NCBI GenBank assembly: GCA_963575645.1 | Contig: OY754468.1 | Coordinates: 5,084,001 to 5,148,000, forward strand | Direction of reading: 5' to 3' | Origin: Xanthostigma xanthostigma | Taxonomy: Eukaryota; Arthropoda; Insecta; Raphidioptera; Raphidiidae | DNA length: 64,000 bases | Shown: positions 11,401-21,118 of the stretch, piece after piece | How the letters are laid out: every line of letters begins with the position of its first letter | Position numbering within the stretch: position 1 is the stretch's first letter | Notes under the pieces: generated by a model | Seen by the model: the letters and a program-made list of their open reading frames with translations, nothing else | What the model was told of the DNA's origin: nothing | Databases searched by the model: none | Made by a program: the position numbers and the translations under genes

Positions 11401-11830
11401 CTGCGAGAAAGAGATAGAGAGGGAGAGAGAGAGAGAAACATAGCTCTTTGTATTCGTGAAACAATAGTTCGGTCATCAGGCAGCCATATTGCTATGTCCC
11501 CTAATCATTAATTATTAATAAAGACTGTGCAGCCCTATTATTTCATAGGCAGCCGGAGGGCACTTTCGTTCCGTTCGTGATTAACAAATCCAATTATAAC
11601 CACCGCACCGTCGCCGCCGTCCTCCTTCTTCACCCCTTCGCCAGGCGGCGCTCTCTTCGTCTCCTCACCTTACCGCACACTTCGCCCCCTGTCCTGTCCA
11701 CCCTCTTGGCGCTGCACCCCCATCCCCACCAATATACCATCCGTCCGACTACCCTAACAAACGCCGGGGCTCTGTGATACACCTTCGTGCGCTATTCTCG
11801 GCACTTTTCGCTAAATTATGAAACTGAAAT
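11400..11830 (+). promoter_or_regulatory. GC-rich island with GA tract; candidate promoter or 5' exon
   Basis: A GAGA-rich run at 11,407-11,438 precedes a block (about 11,555-11,800) that is much richer in C and G than its surroundings and strongly C-biased on the plus strand. A 67-codon frame is open across it but has no ATG. GAGA tracts upstream of GC-rich non-coding first exons are common for developmental insect genes, and the LMO4-like terminal exon lies 4.8 kb downstream on the same strand. That link is inference only. Confidence 0.25.
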
Positions 11831-12330
11831 TTATTTTCGGTTTTGTTTACAATCAAAATTTTAAGTTTACATTGCCCGATTATCTGTGTGCTAAAATCGT
11901 TTTCTCTTTTTCTTTGCACTGAATTTTAAAATTGACGTACGTTTAAACATTATTCTCAAAGTTTTTTTTTTTAATAATCAAATATTATCCTAGATCAATA
12001 TTAAACTGATATTACGTATTATACTCATGGCCATATTCACTGAACGTATGTATAACTGTTATTTATTCGGTTCATTTGTTCTTCAGGTAACTGTTCCTCC
12101 GAATAAATATCGATAATTCAATTCACTAACCATAATTATGTTTACTGCAGGCATAAATCTATTTTGTCTTACTTCTAGGGTATAAATAAAAAATGATAAT
12201 GACCGCTACAGAGATCATAATACCTAACCCATAAACGTGAAGTATTATATCTACAGTTTACTTTTGCGAATTTATTTATGTTGTTTATTATAACCATTAG
12301 TGAAATGTATAGTCGTAAAACATTAAAGTT
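11830..12330. other. Unassigned AT-rich sequence
   Basis: No gene, element end or tandem structure seen. Confidence 0.4.
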
Positions 12331-12335
12331 AGTGG

Positions 12336-12640
12336 AAGTTTCGAAAAATTTATTTTCATCTTTAGGGCCTCAAGCTGGTCGAAAGGTGGTAAATTGTTAA
12401 AACAACATACATGATCATATTATTATGGGTTAAAAAATATTAATATGAACCCATAATGTATGTATGTTGTTTTAACAATTTACCACCTTTCGACCAGCTT
12501 GAGGCCCTGAAGATGAAAATAAATTTTTCGAAACGTTGGCCACTAGCAAAACATTGGTAAAGCTTATTTACTTATGATCCTCAACCAAAAACCTTCCTTC
12601 ATCGTAACATTCTATTGGATCAACACTACTTTACACTGAA
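12336..12640. mobile_element. Foldback element, about 80-bp arms plus tail
   Basis: Arms at 12,339-12,418 and 12,455-12,533 are near-perfect inverted repeats around an AT-rich loop. The right arm continues into a tail (12,534-12,640) shared with the foldbacks at 6.2 kb and 21.5 kb, ending ATTCTATTGGATCAACACTA. No coding. Confidence 0.6.
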
Positions 12641-12889
12641 GATAAAACATTTTTATTTAGTGAATTTTTTTTGATGTTTACACTATTGCCAGCGGTCGGA
12701 TTTTTAGGTGAACGTTAAAATATTCAACAAAAAGAGCAAGGAGTATAGTGCAGTATGTATTTATTCTTTAACTAACTTCTCTACCTGATATTTTGCTTGG
12801 TGAATTGAAAGTAAATTTCTGACGAATAAATTTGTTCCAAGATTAGTAACTTCTATCTTTAATAGTGTTCGATAAATATGAGCATCAAT

Positions 12890-13185
12890 GACAATATATT
12901 GTCACGTGTGAAACATGGGCAAACGCCCACAAACAAACATGGCGTCATAGTGTGTGTTCTGTTCAGAGACAATAAACGTTCACTTTTGTTAGCATTCGAA
13001 CTGTCACTGCGCGCACACCAAACCCATCTATAAAGCCAGCTTCAATGCACGCATTGTGTGAAGCGAACACACAAAAGCTATCATGAAACCGAGTGCCACA
13101 GCACATGTGAAACCTAGCAGCCAAATCTAGCAAGGAGTCTAACAGCAAAACCCACCTCGTGTGCAGCACCATTAACATTTAGAAC
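12890..13185. mobile_element. Partial copy of the TTAA-type MITE family (see 41.9 and 46.0 kb)
   Basis: Shares the phrases AAACGCCCACAAACAAACAT, ACTGTCACTGCGCGC and CTCGTGTGCAGC with the fuller copies at 41,923-42,508 and 46,046-46,524. The left end is lost; the right end reads into ACCATTAACAT. Confidence 0.55.
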
Positions 13186-13199
13186 AGAAAAAACCCAGT

Positions 13200-13550
13200 G
13201 GTTCGTTAATATTGATCAGGATGTTTTTTTGCTTTCTAATCTTTATAAGGAACTTTAAATGTATATTTGAAATTGAAACGGTCTTTACAATACGGCAATT
13301 TACAACTCAATATCGATGATTACGGAATAGAACTCGTTGTGCCTCTACTCTTCTAGAATGTATTATACATAGGTACATAGATAGGAAGGCACCCATATTT
13401 CTGAGAGAGAGAAAATTATTAGTTTCGCCCGTTAATTAGATTATATTATAGACAGTTGTTGAATTGATGTTTGCTGGTTTTCATACAGACAGAACTGATT
13501 ACAACAGGGCTGCACAATTTAACATTTCGACAATGTTATATCGTTTACAT
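13200..13550. other. Unassigned sequence
   Basis: No gene or element ends recognised. Confidence 0.4.
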
Positions 13551-13553
13551 TAA

Positions 13554-13959
13554 TCTATAAATATATAAATCTGAAGAGTTTGTTTGTTTGTTTGGTTGAA
13601 CGCGCTAATCTCAGAAACTACTGGTTCGAATTGAATTTTTTTTTGTTGGATAGCCCATTTATCGATGAAGGCTATAGACTTTAATATAATATCACGCTAC
13701 GACCAATAAGAGCGGAACATCAATAAAAAATGTTACAAAATGTAACTCAAAATTTTTCCGTCCGACAAAAACTTTTGAACGGTAACTTCGAGCATCATGA
13801 AATTTGGACACAACATTCATCTCGGTAAACTAAGATGAATGTCCAGGACAAATGAAACTGGGCAGGACCGCCAGTAATATTATATTGCCGAAAGCTCCAC
13901 CACTTTTGTCGCTACCGTGTTTCATCCCAATTGCGTGCAGAGCCGCGGGGATCAGCTAG
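13554..13959 (+). mobile_element. Helitron-like non-autonomous element, copy C
   Basis: Runs from TCTATAAATATATAAATCTG to CTAG followed by T. It contains the TTTGTTTGTTTG run, the GATAGCCCATTTATCGA block and the AACTTTTGAACGGTAACT block, but not the tRNA-like insert of copies A and B. Two 3'-end-like phrases lie in tandem (near 13,870 and 13,945). Confidence 0.6.
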
Positions 13960-14539
13960 TTGAAAATAAATATAGAAGTTTTGTGATTATAATAAATATA
14001 AATAGAAAAAAATAGTGCCAAAAAAAGAAAATATTTAAAAGGAAAATTATTAACGGATGCAGTTTATAATAAACGACTGAATAAAATTTCGTGAAGTCAA
14101 AAATTCAAGGCTTGGCACTTGGCTAGGCCCCACTATCCTTTAACCAGGTCTTCGATTTTGTATTCAGATATTAGAAAAGTAGTGTTTTCACGGTGCCTTA
14201 AGTAATTCCTCAAAATTGTTTCATAGCTCTTGGACTAATAGGTTCGTAGGGTACTTATTCGAGTGCACCGTATTAGGTATGTTTTATTTTATAATACCTA
14301 TATATTTTTAAATTAACGGTTTATAAGACATGTACGTAAGTGTATAATGAATGTTCGTTGCGTGTGAAGTGACAGGTTGAGCAGATGTATATTTTTGTGT
14401 TTATGTAAAATTGGGAGGGGAAAAATGTATTCACGCATATCTCAGATACTACACATGTGTTGGCCCCTCAGCCCTCTTACGCTGAATTATTAAATAAGTA
14501 CATGTGTAGCCAATCCATGGATGTGTTAAATTTTCTTAA

Positions 14540-15000
14540 ACCATTAATAGACGATCGAACTTGGTACGGACCGGACAACGGATATGGTCCGCTTCGTACC
14601 AAATCTGTTCGTCTAGACCAGGGGCGGGCAAATCTTTTGATCGGCGGGCCATTTAGCTGATGAAAATTTGGCTGCGGGCCGGATGGCTGACGAAAATTTC
14701 ACCGCGGGCCAAAAATTTGCAGAAAAAAAGATCCTTACATTCTATTTCCGCATTTGGAGAGCAAAAAAAAGAGGTCCTCACATTCTATTTTCGCATGTGG
14801 AGAAAAAAAAATTCTATTTCCGCTACTATTTTTCTAACATTTTCTAAAATGCTTCGCGGGCCGCCTTTTGCCCAGACCTGGTCTAGACAGTAGTCTGCGT
14901 GTCCGCGCGGTTCGATGGTTTGCATATCCGTACTTGGTCCGCTTCGTACTAAATCCGCACGTGTGTATTAAAGTATTAACAGACGATTGAACTTGGCACA
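14540..15000. repeat. Imperfect inverted repeat host of a nested hAT element
   Basis: GACGATCGAACTTGG near 14,550 and GACGATTGAACTTGG near 14,984, with two TGGTCCGCTTCGTAC-type phrases between them, suggest an older miniature element. The hAT copy at 14,619-14,880 is inserted in it. Confidence 0.4.
14619..14880. mobile_element. hAT MITE with 8-bp duplication GTCTAGAC
   Basis: GTCTAGAC flanks the element exactly (14,611-14,618 and 14,881-14,888). Ends are CAGGGGCGGGCAAATC.. and ..TTTGCCCAGACCTG, classic hAT terminal repeats. The body holds several GCGGGCC motifs. At 262 bp with no coding it depends on another element's transposase. Confidence 0.85.
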
Positions 15001-15048
15001 TATTATAACGACGTCATTAGTCAATGATCAAAATTCAAAACGTTCTGC

Positions 15049-15525
15049 AACACTAGACAGTACGCACTACTGCAGAGGTGAGAACTGTCATCATGCCATG
15101 CTAAGGAGTCACGATGCATTGCACAGCACAATACACACTCAGCTCTGAGCTCATTTTAATATGATTGTGATCTTATATTATTCGCATTTCGGATAAAGTA
15201 TAATAAAAGCTTAACAATAATAATGTTTTGTTACAATATTATATCTTTGTCAACGACGTCAATGTGAATGGTTTAAGTCACTGTTAAGCTTAGTACTATT
15301 ACACTTACACAGTGTGTCATTCAACATTAAATGACTCAGTAAAGATAACTCCGTACGTGCAAAATTCACTAGTGCCTCTATGGCCTGTGCTGTGTGCGCT
15401 CTGTAAATGTGCGAATGCAACAGTACAAAAAAGTTCAGCACAGAGTAATGCCGCTCGGAATGAGTCATTCACAAAAAAGGAAATCGTTTTCATGAACGAC
15501 TCGCTCGGGAGCGACACATCACTAC
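15049..15525. mobile_element. hAT-like MITE, left-truncated copy of the 29.7 kb element
   Basis: Ends ..GAGCGACACATCACTA and matches the element at 29,728-30,305 over most of its length, in opposite orientation. It lacks the first roughly 75 bases. Short open frames inside are shared with the other copy and are by-products of the repeat, not genes. Confidence 0.65.
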
Positions 15526-15559
15526 AAACATTGCAAGATAAAAGCTTTTAAAAGCGAAC

Positions 15560-16050
15560 TGATTGATTGATAGTTTCCACATCCCTGTGTTGTAAGGTGA
15601 GAGGAACACATATAAGTATAAATAATTAGTTCGATGTAATTAGATGGTATCTTTAATTGCTGTGTTATTCTGATAATTAATGTTCAGTAAGGTGGTCAGC
15701 GGATGTGACTGAATGTGTGTCTTCTTGTCTTGTTTTCTGTTGCTTTGCTCTGTTGTGTTCGGCCTGGCGGGCGAGGTGTGAACTCGTGCGAATAAAAAAT
15801 ACTTAACGTATTGTTTGGTCTTTTTAAAGCGTGTTTAGTGAACCACTTATTCAAAAGGCGTTGAAGTTTCAGGGCTGTTATAAAAATTATTGTTGTTACT
15901 TATACTAAGTTTTTTTTTTTTTGGAATTTTCCCATATTTATTATTAATCATGCAGTATTATAAGTTAGCAATCATGCGCTTAAAAAATACAAATAATTGC
16001 AGCGGTGATTTGTAGATACCAGACTTAATCTACCTATATCTATTATCTGT
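15560..16050. other. Unassigned sequence, probably intronic
   Basis: Lies upstream of the LMO4-like terminal exon on the same strand. No exon signal seen. A T-rich run occurs at 15,910-15,922. Confidence 0.35.
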
Positions 16051-16053
16051 ACT

Positions 16054-16180
16054 TCTATACTAATATAATATAAAGCTGAAGAGTTTGTTTGTTTGTTTGA
16101 ATTACACGCCCAAATGCGGAAAGTTAGTACGTTCGGGCGGTCGTAAAGCAAAAACAACCAATCAACTCTTGTTTCCATAG
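16054..16180 (+). mobile_element. Helitron-like 5' fragment, copy D
   Basis: Starts TCTATACTAATATAATATAA with the GAAGAGTTTGTTTGTTTG run. The body then diverges and no CTAG end could be assigned. Confidence 0.4.
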
Positions 16181-16344
16181 CAACCCTATTACATTTTAGC
16201 TAATAATCGCGAACAGCTGTCATTTTTGTATTTTTTTTACGTATAAATTCCAAGCTTGCTTCGAATTTAATTGTAATTTTATGTAATTAATACGTAATTA
16301 ATTAATGTATTTAATAAGCGTGCTTACGATCGAGGTATGAAGAA

Positions 16345-16455
16345 AAATAGTATACACCACACTGGCCGAAGGTGTGATAACTTCGCCTCAGGCATCATGG
16401 CACGCAGGGCAAGATATCACACTTTCGGCCCTTGTGGTGAAATATACAATTATTA
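16345..16455. repeat. Imperfect hairpin in the intron before the LMO4 exon
   Basis: GTATACACCACACTGGCCG near the left is mirrored by CGGCCCTTGTGGTGAAATATAC near the right, with TGTGATA/TATCACA pairing inside. It could be a small foldback or an intronic structure. Confidence 0.35.
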
Positions 16456-16593
16456 ATCATTGATGAATATTGCAAGAGGCACCCTCGACAACTTTCAATA
16501 TTCGGCGCCCATATGATAACGTTAATGATCTGTCCAATGTATGCTTGATTGAGTTGATTTTAATTAGTACGTTTGCTATTATTGTTCGCGCAG

Positions 16594-16894
16594 GTTATTC
16601 GGCAATACGGGAGCGTGTTCGGCGTGCGGCCAAATGATTCCGCCGAACGAGTTCGTCATGCGCACAAGTGTCAGCCAACAGCTCGGCGCGCCGCCCCAGC
16701 ACCAGGTGTTTCATCTGAAATGTTTCACGTGCAGCAAATGCGGCGCGCATTTAGTGCCAGGCGATCGCTACTACATGCTCAACGGCTCGTTGGTCTGCGA
16801 ACAGGACTGGCACAAACTGCTCAAAGGCTCGGCAGCCGCCGGCGGCACGGTGCGCAAGGGCAAAGTCGGCAGGCCAAGACGCAGCAGGGACTGA
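16594..16894 (+). CDS. LIM-only transcription cofactor, LMO4-like: terminal exon with LIM domain 2
   Basis: LMO proteins carry two LIM zinc fingers, bind LDB/Chip-type cofactors and tune nuclear transcription complexes. This exon follows a TTCGCGCAG acceptor. It begins with one base of a split codon and then encodes 99 residues. The LFGNTGACSACG start and the LVPGDRYYMLNGSLVCEQDW segment match LIM2 of LMO4. Zinc ligands fit the family: C8, C11, H40, C43, C46, C49, C68 and D71 (numbered from the first whole codon). The C11-H40 gap is about ten residues longer than in vertebrate LMO4. The tail is basic, with an AT-hook-like VGRPRR, and ends at TGA 16,892-16,894. LIM1 must lie on upstream exons that I could not find in this window. 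The exon is GC-rich compared with its surroundings, as expected under coding constraint. The LMO4 class is well supported; one-to-one orthology is not proven. Confidence 0.92.
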
Positions 16895-17641
16895 AATGTT
16901 GCTCCGTCGCCATCGTCTGCTGCTCAACATTTGCCACTCGATTCAACAGCTGTTGCGCTCAATTCAAATACTGAAACAGGTACATTTTATTCAACTGCTC
17001 TCAGATCTAACGATGTGTTTAATTCAAACGTGACCCGCTCACCGGCCATTGATTCAACTGCAGTTTGTTCGAATACGAAAACAGAGACAATTTATTCAAC
17101 TGCTCCTGATAATGTGTTAGACATGATTCGCTCATCTGTTGATGATACAATTGAAGTTCTTTCGAATACGAAAAAAGAGACATTTTATTCAACTGCTGTT
17201 GATTCAATGGCACTTGATACGAATGTGAAAACGGGAACGTTATGTTCTGGTATATCTGACTCGGATGTAGTTGATTCAACTGCTGATATTTTTAATATTA
17301 AAGCAGATACTTGTTATTCGGATAGAAATAAATCAACTGCGATTGATTTGTTTACAAAATCGGATGTTTCTAAATCAATTGCGAATCACACAAATGAATC
17401 ATATGTGTTTAATTCACATTTAAAAGAGTCTAATACAAATGCGATTTTATCAACTGCAGTTGATTTATCTATTATCCCGACAGCGGAAAATAGTAGATTC
17501 TGTTCAACTGCTCCAAATTTACCTTTAATTGGAACAATTGACGGGGCTATTGATGATTCAACAACGAAATTTAATGCAATGCAATATTATGCGGCAGTTA
17601 AGTGTCATCTAATTGATGGACTTTATTGTACAGGTTTGTAA
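16895..17641 (+). CDS. In-frame 248-codon extension after the LMO4 TGA (possible readthrough or alternative C-terminus)
   Basis: Directly after the TGA the same frame stays open for 248 codons to TAA at 17,639-17,641. There is no ATG near the beginning, so it is not a typical independent gene. The predicted peptide is rich in Ser, Thr, Asn and Asp, with degenerate repeats of about 35 residues built on DSTAV, SNTKTET and FYSTA. Repeat units differ at synonymous third positions (for example TCA ACA GCT against TCA ACT GCA), which hints at coding constraint. A poly(A) signal AATAAA sits 15 bases downstream. Against coding: the stop is followed by A rather than the leakier C, an 86-codon frame is also open on the opposite strand inside the repeat, and a stop-poor repetitive 3' UTR would look similar. 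No domain recognised. Confidence 0.4.
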   Translation, partial: NVAPSPSSAAQHLPLDSTAVALNSNTETGTFYSTALRSNDVFNSNVTRSPAIDSTAVCSNTKTETIYSTAPDNVLDMIRSSVDDTIEVLSNTKKETFYSTAVDSMALDTNVKTGTLCSGISDSDVVDSTADIFNIKADTCYSDRNKSTAIDLFTKSDVSKSIANHTNESYVFNSHLKESNTNAILSTAVDLSIIPTAENSRFCSTAPNLPLIGTIDGAIDDSTTKFNAMQYYAAVKCHLIDGLYCTGL

Positions 17642-17655
17642 TTTTTAAAAAATAT

Positions 17656-17661
17656 AATAAA
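17656..17661 (+). terminator. Poly(A) signal AATAAA for the LMO4-like transcript
   Basis: The first canonical hexamer after the TGA on this strand. It lies about 760 bases beyond the TGA but only 15 beyond the stop of the extended frame. Confidence 0.5.
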
Positions 17662-17699
17662 TTATCGTACATATTATTATAAAACATTTTGCTGCTAGT

Positions 17700-18430
17700 T
17701 CAGAAAACGGAAAGTTATTTTTCTATAAGAATATCAATCGCAGACTACTTGAAATAATAGGTTTGTAGTCAAGAAAATTTGTTCAGACATTTTGATACTG
17801 GTATTCAATTTAAAAAGATTTTGAGACATTGACGTATTGTATTCTAATAGATATATGACAAATTCAAAATCTAATATTTTAAAGTGGAAATAAAGTGATT
17901 TCTTTTTGTTCGGCTCTAACAAGAAACGAGCTTGGAACTATTTTTTGTCAGGAACATTCCGCGATTGTCTTTTTAGTTCAGTAGAAAGAGCATAAGATAG
18001 GAAGTGTAATCGAAATAAGTGGGAAAGTAGGGACATTTTGGGATTTTGTAGAGTTCGATGCCCTGAATGACATAAGAAAAACAATGCAAATTGTCATCGC
18101 AACCGCCAGAGCCGCCGTATTGGCAAAACGGCGCAAAAAAACAGTTTCTTTGAAATATCTCGCTTCGGGTGCCTCATACGCAAAACAAATATTTATATGA
18201 AAATAAAACAGACAATTTTTTCTACAAAATAATGTCCTACACATTTTTTTTCTAAACACTAAGTCAAGTATTTTTGACAAAATTTTGATGTTCTGGCAAT
18301 TTGCCAATAATTATTCAATGTTGACTAAATTTTGTATGTTTATTTGAGATGTATTGACCTAACAACATTTTTAGCCTAATAATTACTTGGTATATCGTAG
18401 GACGTAGGTACCTATATCTACCATAAAAAT
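17700..18430. other. Unassigned sequence downstream of the LMO4-like gene
   Basis: Minus-strand open frames at 17,734-17,922 and 17,978-18,307 show no domain. No element ends seen. Confidence 0.4.
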
Positions 18431-18431
18431 T

Positions 18432-18503
18432 GGCTACGATAGTTGAGTAGCTATAGCGTCTGCCTCGTACACAAAAGGTCGCTGGTTCGATTACAGTTAA
18501 CGC
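18432..18503 (+). tRNA. tRNA-Val-like module (pseudogene or SINE head)
   Basis: GTCTGCCTCGTACACAAAAG resembles a tRNA anticodon arm, and GCTGGTTCGATTACAG is a good B box and T arm. The D arm is degenerate and the acceptor ends pair only partly. Probably a tRNA-derived SINE head. A pogo-like element starts 22 bases downstream. Confidence 0.35.
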
Positions 18504-18524
18504 CAATATTTTTTTTTACAACTA

Positions 18525-19294
18525 CAGTGAAAGCTCTCTTGAGCGGACACCTTCGGGACTATTAAAATATGTCCGCCTAAGAGAGGTGTCCGCGTATGGG
18601 AAAAATTAAAAAAAAACATATTATTATGTATATACGTACTACACATATGTACATATATATTTTTTATTTACATAATAGGGTAGAATTTTATTGTTTTCTC
18701 ATGAAATCAAAAAATCAAACATAAAAAGTATAACTTAGTTGCCTTGAAAAAATCAATTATGGTAGTGTGACGCGTATTAGTTTTAAGCATGTTGTCTTGA
18801 AAATGTAATTCCAACTCAGATAACATCTGCATTGCTGTTGAATCTCCTTTAGTTTTGGCAAATTCTTGAATTGTTTTCACCATACCAATGGCCTTCTGAT
18901 AACTTATAGCATTAGATTGATCAGTTATGGTTATTTCTTCATCGGATTCGTCAGATTCAACTAACGTCAGGTTGTCGCCTTTTTTTACAATTTTGTTAAA
19001 AGAGGTGTCATCATCATCTTCTACTAATAAGTTATTATCGATGGTAATGAATTCGCCTAAATCATTTTTTTATAGTGCAACGTGTTGCAACATTTTTAAT
19101 TTTGTGTCCGTTTAAGAGAGATTTTTACAAGTTTTGTACTTAAATATTGCGTCCGCGTCCGCCCAAGAGAGAGTCCGCTCGAGAGAGATTATGTCTTATG
19201 GAATTCTCTTGTACTTGATTCCGGACTATCACATAGTGTCCACCTAATAGAGCTGTCCGCTCATTAGAGGTGTCCGGTATGAGAGGTTACACTG
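18525..19294. mobile_element. Pogo-like (Tigger-type) DNA transposon, internally deleted
   Basis: Terminal repeats CAGTGAAAGCTCTCTTGAGC and ..GAGAGGTTACACTG are bordered by TA on both sides (18,523-18,524 and 19,295-19,296). Further AGAGAG/GTCCGC motifs are repeated just inside each end. The 770-bp element retains only the C-terminal part of the transposase on the minus strand. Confidence 0.8.
18710..19070 (-). pseudogene. C-terminal remnant of a pogo transposase with PIP-box-like end
   Basis: On the minus strand a frame of about 110 codons reads an acidic stretch (LVESDESDEE), a short helical part and then RHTTIIDFFK. Pogo-family transposases are known to end in an acidic region and a PCNA-interacting motif of the form QxxLxxFF. 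The IIDFF core fits, although the usual Gln is replaced. HTH and DDE domains are missing, so it is not a functional enzyme. Confidence 0.65.
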
Positions 19295-19315
19295 TATTAA
19301 ATATTCTTATCTATT

Positions 19316-19503
19316 TATATAAAAAACTCAAAATCAAAATTTGTCTGTACGACAAAAACTTTTGAACGGTAACTCCGATCATCATGAAATTTGAACACAA
19401 CATTCATCTCGTTAAACTAAGATGAATGTGCGTACTCAATACTCATGTTCCCACTCCCACATTCGTTCTTTTGCACCCGGGTGAACCAGGACGGACTGAT
19501 AGT
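19316..19503 (+). mobile_element. Helitron-like 3' fragment, copy E
   Basis: Contains the AACTTTTGAACGGTAACT block and a CACCCGGGTGAACCAGGACG terminal hairpin region. It ends in CTGATAGT, a mutated CTAGT end. Confidence 0.5.
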
Positions 19504-19907
19504 ATTTATATATTTTTTTTCAATTTTTTAAAGTATTGTCTTTATTTCATATAATCAAACCAACGATTTTAGGGTTGTTTCTCGGGTGGGAGGGGAAGGG
19601 GGTTGCGATGACATTTTTGCGAGGTGTAAAGCACAGGAGCCCAGGGGAAGAGTTCTTTAAAAAACATACACGGGGCTCATCATTTTTTGACCCTTTGACT
19701 CTTTTTAGATATTGTTTACACTGCACACTACAGAAGTGAAACTCCGCTAAATGTCATATCTAAATGATATAAAATTATATTTACAGAATATGATTTGTTT
19801 TTCGTTGCCGTGACGACACAGCGTTAAAAATTTAACGCAAACGATAAACGGTCCGAACTCGTTTTTGTTTATTCGTAAGAAATATTGAAAACAAATTTAA
19901 CTCGTTT

Positions 19908-20443
19908 TTAGGGTTCCGTACCTCAAAAGGAAAAAAGGAACCCTTATAGGATCACTTTGTAGTCCGTCTCTCTGTCTGTCAAGATTCTTGGGAATCAAAA
20001 CCTGTAGGATACTTCCCGTTGACCTATCACTAAATTTGGCAAGAAGTAATGTCTTATAGTACAAGTAAATGGAAAAATTCGAAAACCGTAAATTATAATA
20101 ATGCTTTTAAACCGCAACAACATGCAATAACAGTTCTATAATACAATACAGCACAGTATGAGAACTCTCGCATACAACACGGTGCGACAGCTAGGCTCTC
20201 AGATATAGCCAGGAGGAACAATACGGTTCAATAGTCCATCTGAACTCATTGCATTTACACGCTTAATTGGCAAACTGACCGCTACGTTTGTCGATGTAAG
20301 ACGACAACAGTTTGCCAACGGCTAAGCGGGAAAAATCTTCGGGAGTCTATTCTCGCGATGGACGAACTATTTACGGTACTCACAAGTTTGTTCAGAACCC
20401 TCGGTACGCGAGTCTGACTCGCACTTGGCCGGTTTTTTACAAA
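19908..20443 (+). repeat. Dispersed repeat TTAGGGTTCCGTACCTC...TTGGCCGGTTTTTT
   Basis: The left block carries AGGGTTCCGTACCTCAAAAG and a TCTCTCTGTCTGTC run. The right block carries CAGAACCCTCGGTACGCGAG and CGCACTTGGCCGGTTTTTT. I recognise this pattern as an abundant insect family, frequent in Lepidoptera. Its class is uncertain. No coding. Confidence 0.6.
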
Positions 20444-20449
20444 CGTGAA

Positions 20450-20860
20450 TTCTTGATGATGTCAAACAACACAATTTGTCTGAACTACAAACACTATTGT
20501 TGAAAGTAGAACTGCAACTCGAATCTGTGTGGCGCTGCTACAACGAAATTCAATTATGGTTAACCTTATAATATGTATAGTGTTTATAAATGATTTATGA
20601 AACAGTGAAATACTGTCAGGACAATGAACGTTTACACTATTATTATTATTATTATGTACAGATTTTTAAAGAAATAATAATTATTGATTTTAAGTTTTGC
20701 GTTGATGTACAGAACACAAGACATAATTCTAAACACAATTTTTTATTTTGTTTGAAGCGAGTTTTTTTTTCGGAGTAGGAAATGCTCACTTCAGTTGAAA
20801 TTCGATGGAGCATTAGGATTATTGGAAAAGTATTTGAGAAATAAGAGAAACAATATTAGA
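20450..20860. other. Unassigned AT-rich sequence
   Basis: A short TTA repeat lies at 20,638-20,655. Nothing else recognised. Confidence 0.4.
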
Positions 20861-21046
20861 AGATTAAAGGATGAAACCTGGTGGCATAGGATCAATGAAC
20901 TTTGCAAATACTGAAGGTTATTTTATTGCATGACGTTTCGACAAACTTGATATCATCTTGCCGAAACAATAAAATGTAATAAAAAAACCTTCAGTATTTG
21001 CAAAGTTCATTGATTCTATGCCACGGGGTTTCATCCTTTAATCTTC
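20861..21046. mobile_element. Foldback element, about 60-bp arms
   Basis: AGATTAAAGGATGAAACC through CCTTCAGTATTTGC-type arms mirror each other around a loop that itself contains a smaller palindrome (TTTCGACAAACTT region). No coding. Confidence 0.6.
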
Positions 21047-21118
21047 AAATATTTAAACAGGATCATCATCACTCTAAATTATTAGAGTTATTTTTGGAAA
21101 CAATATTGTTATTATTAT

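Noticed and set aside
11577-11777. Coding gene in the GC-rich island
   Set aside because: No ATG in the frame, low-complexity Leu/Pro/His composition and no domain. A regulatory or non-coding exon role is at least as likely.
15259-15551. Three overlapping open frames near 15.3 kb, with counterparts at 29.6-29.97 kb
   Set aside because: They lie in two copies of one hAT-like MITE and are by-products of its repeats on both strands.
16573-16974. 133-codon open frame overlapping the LMO4 exon in another frame
   Set aside because: It is a shadow of the GC-rich LIM exon. The zinc-ligand pattern is only in the other frame.
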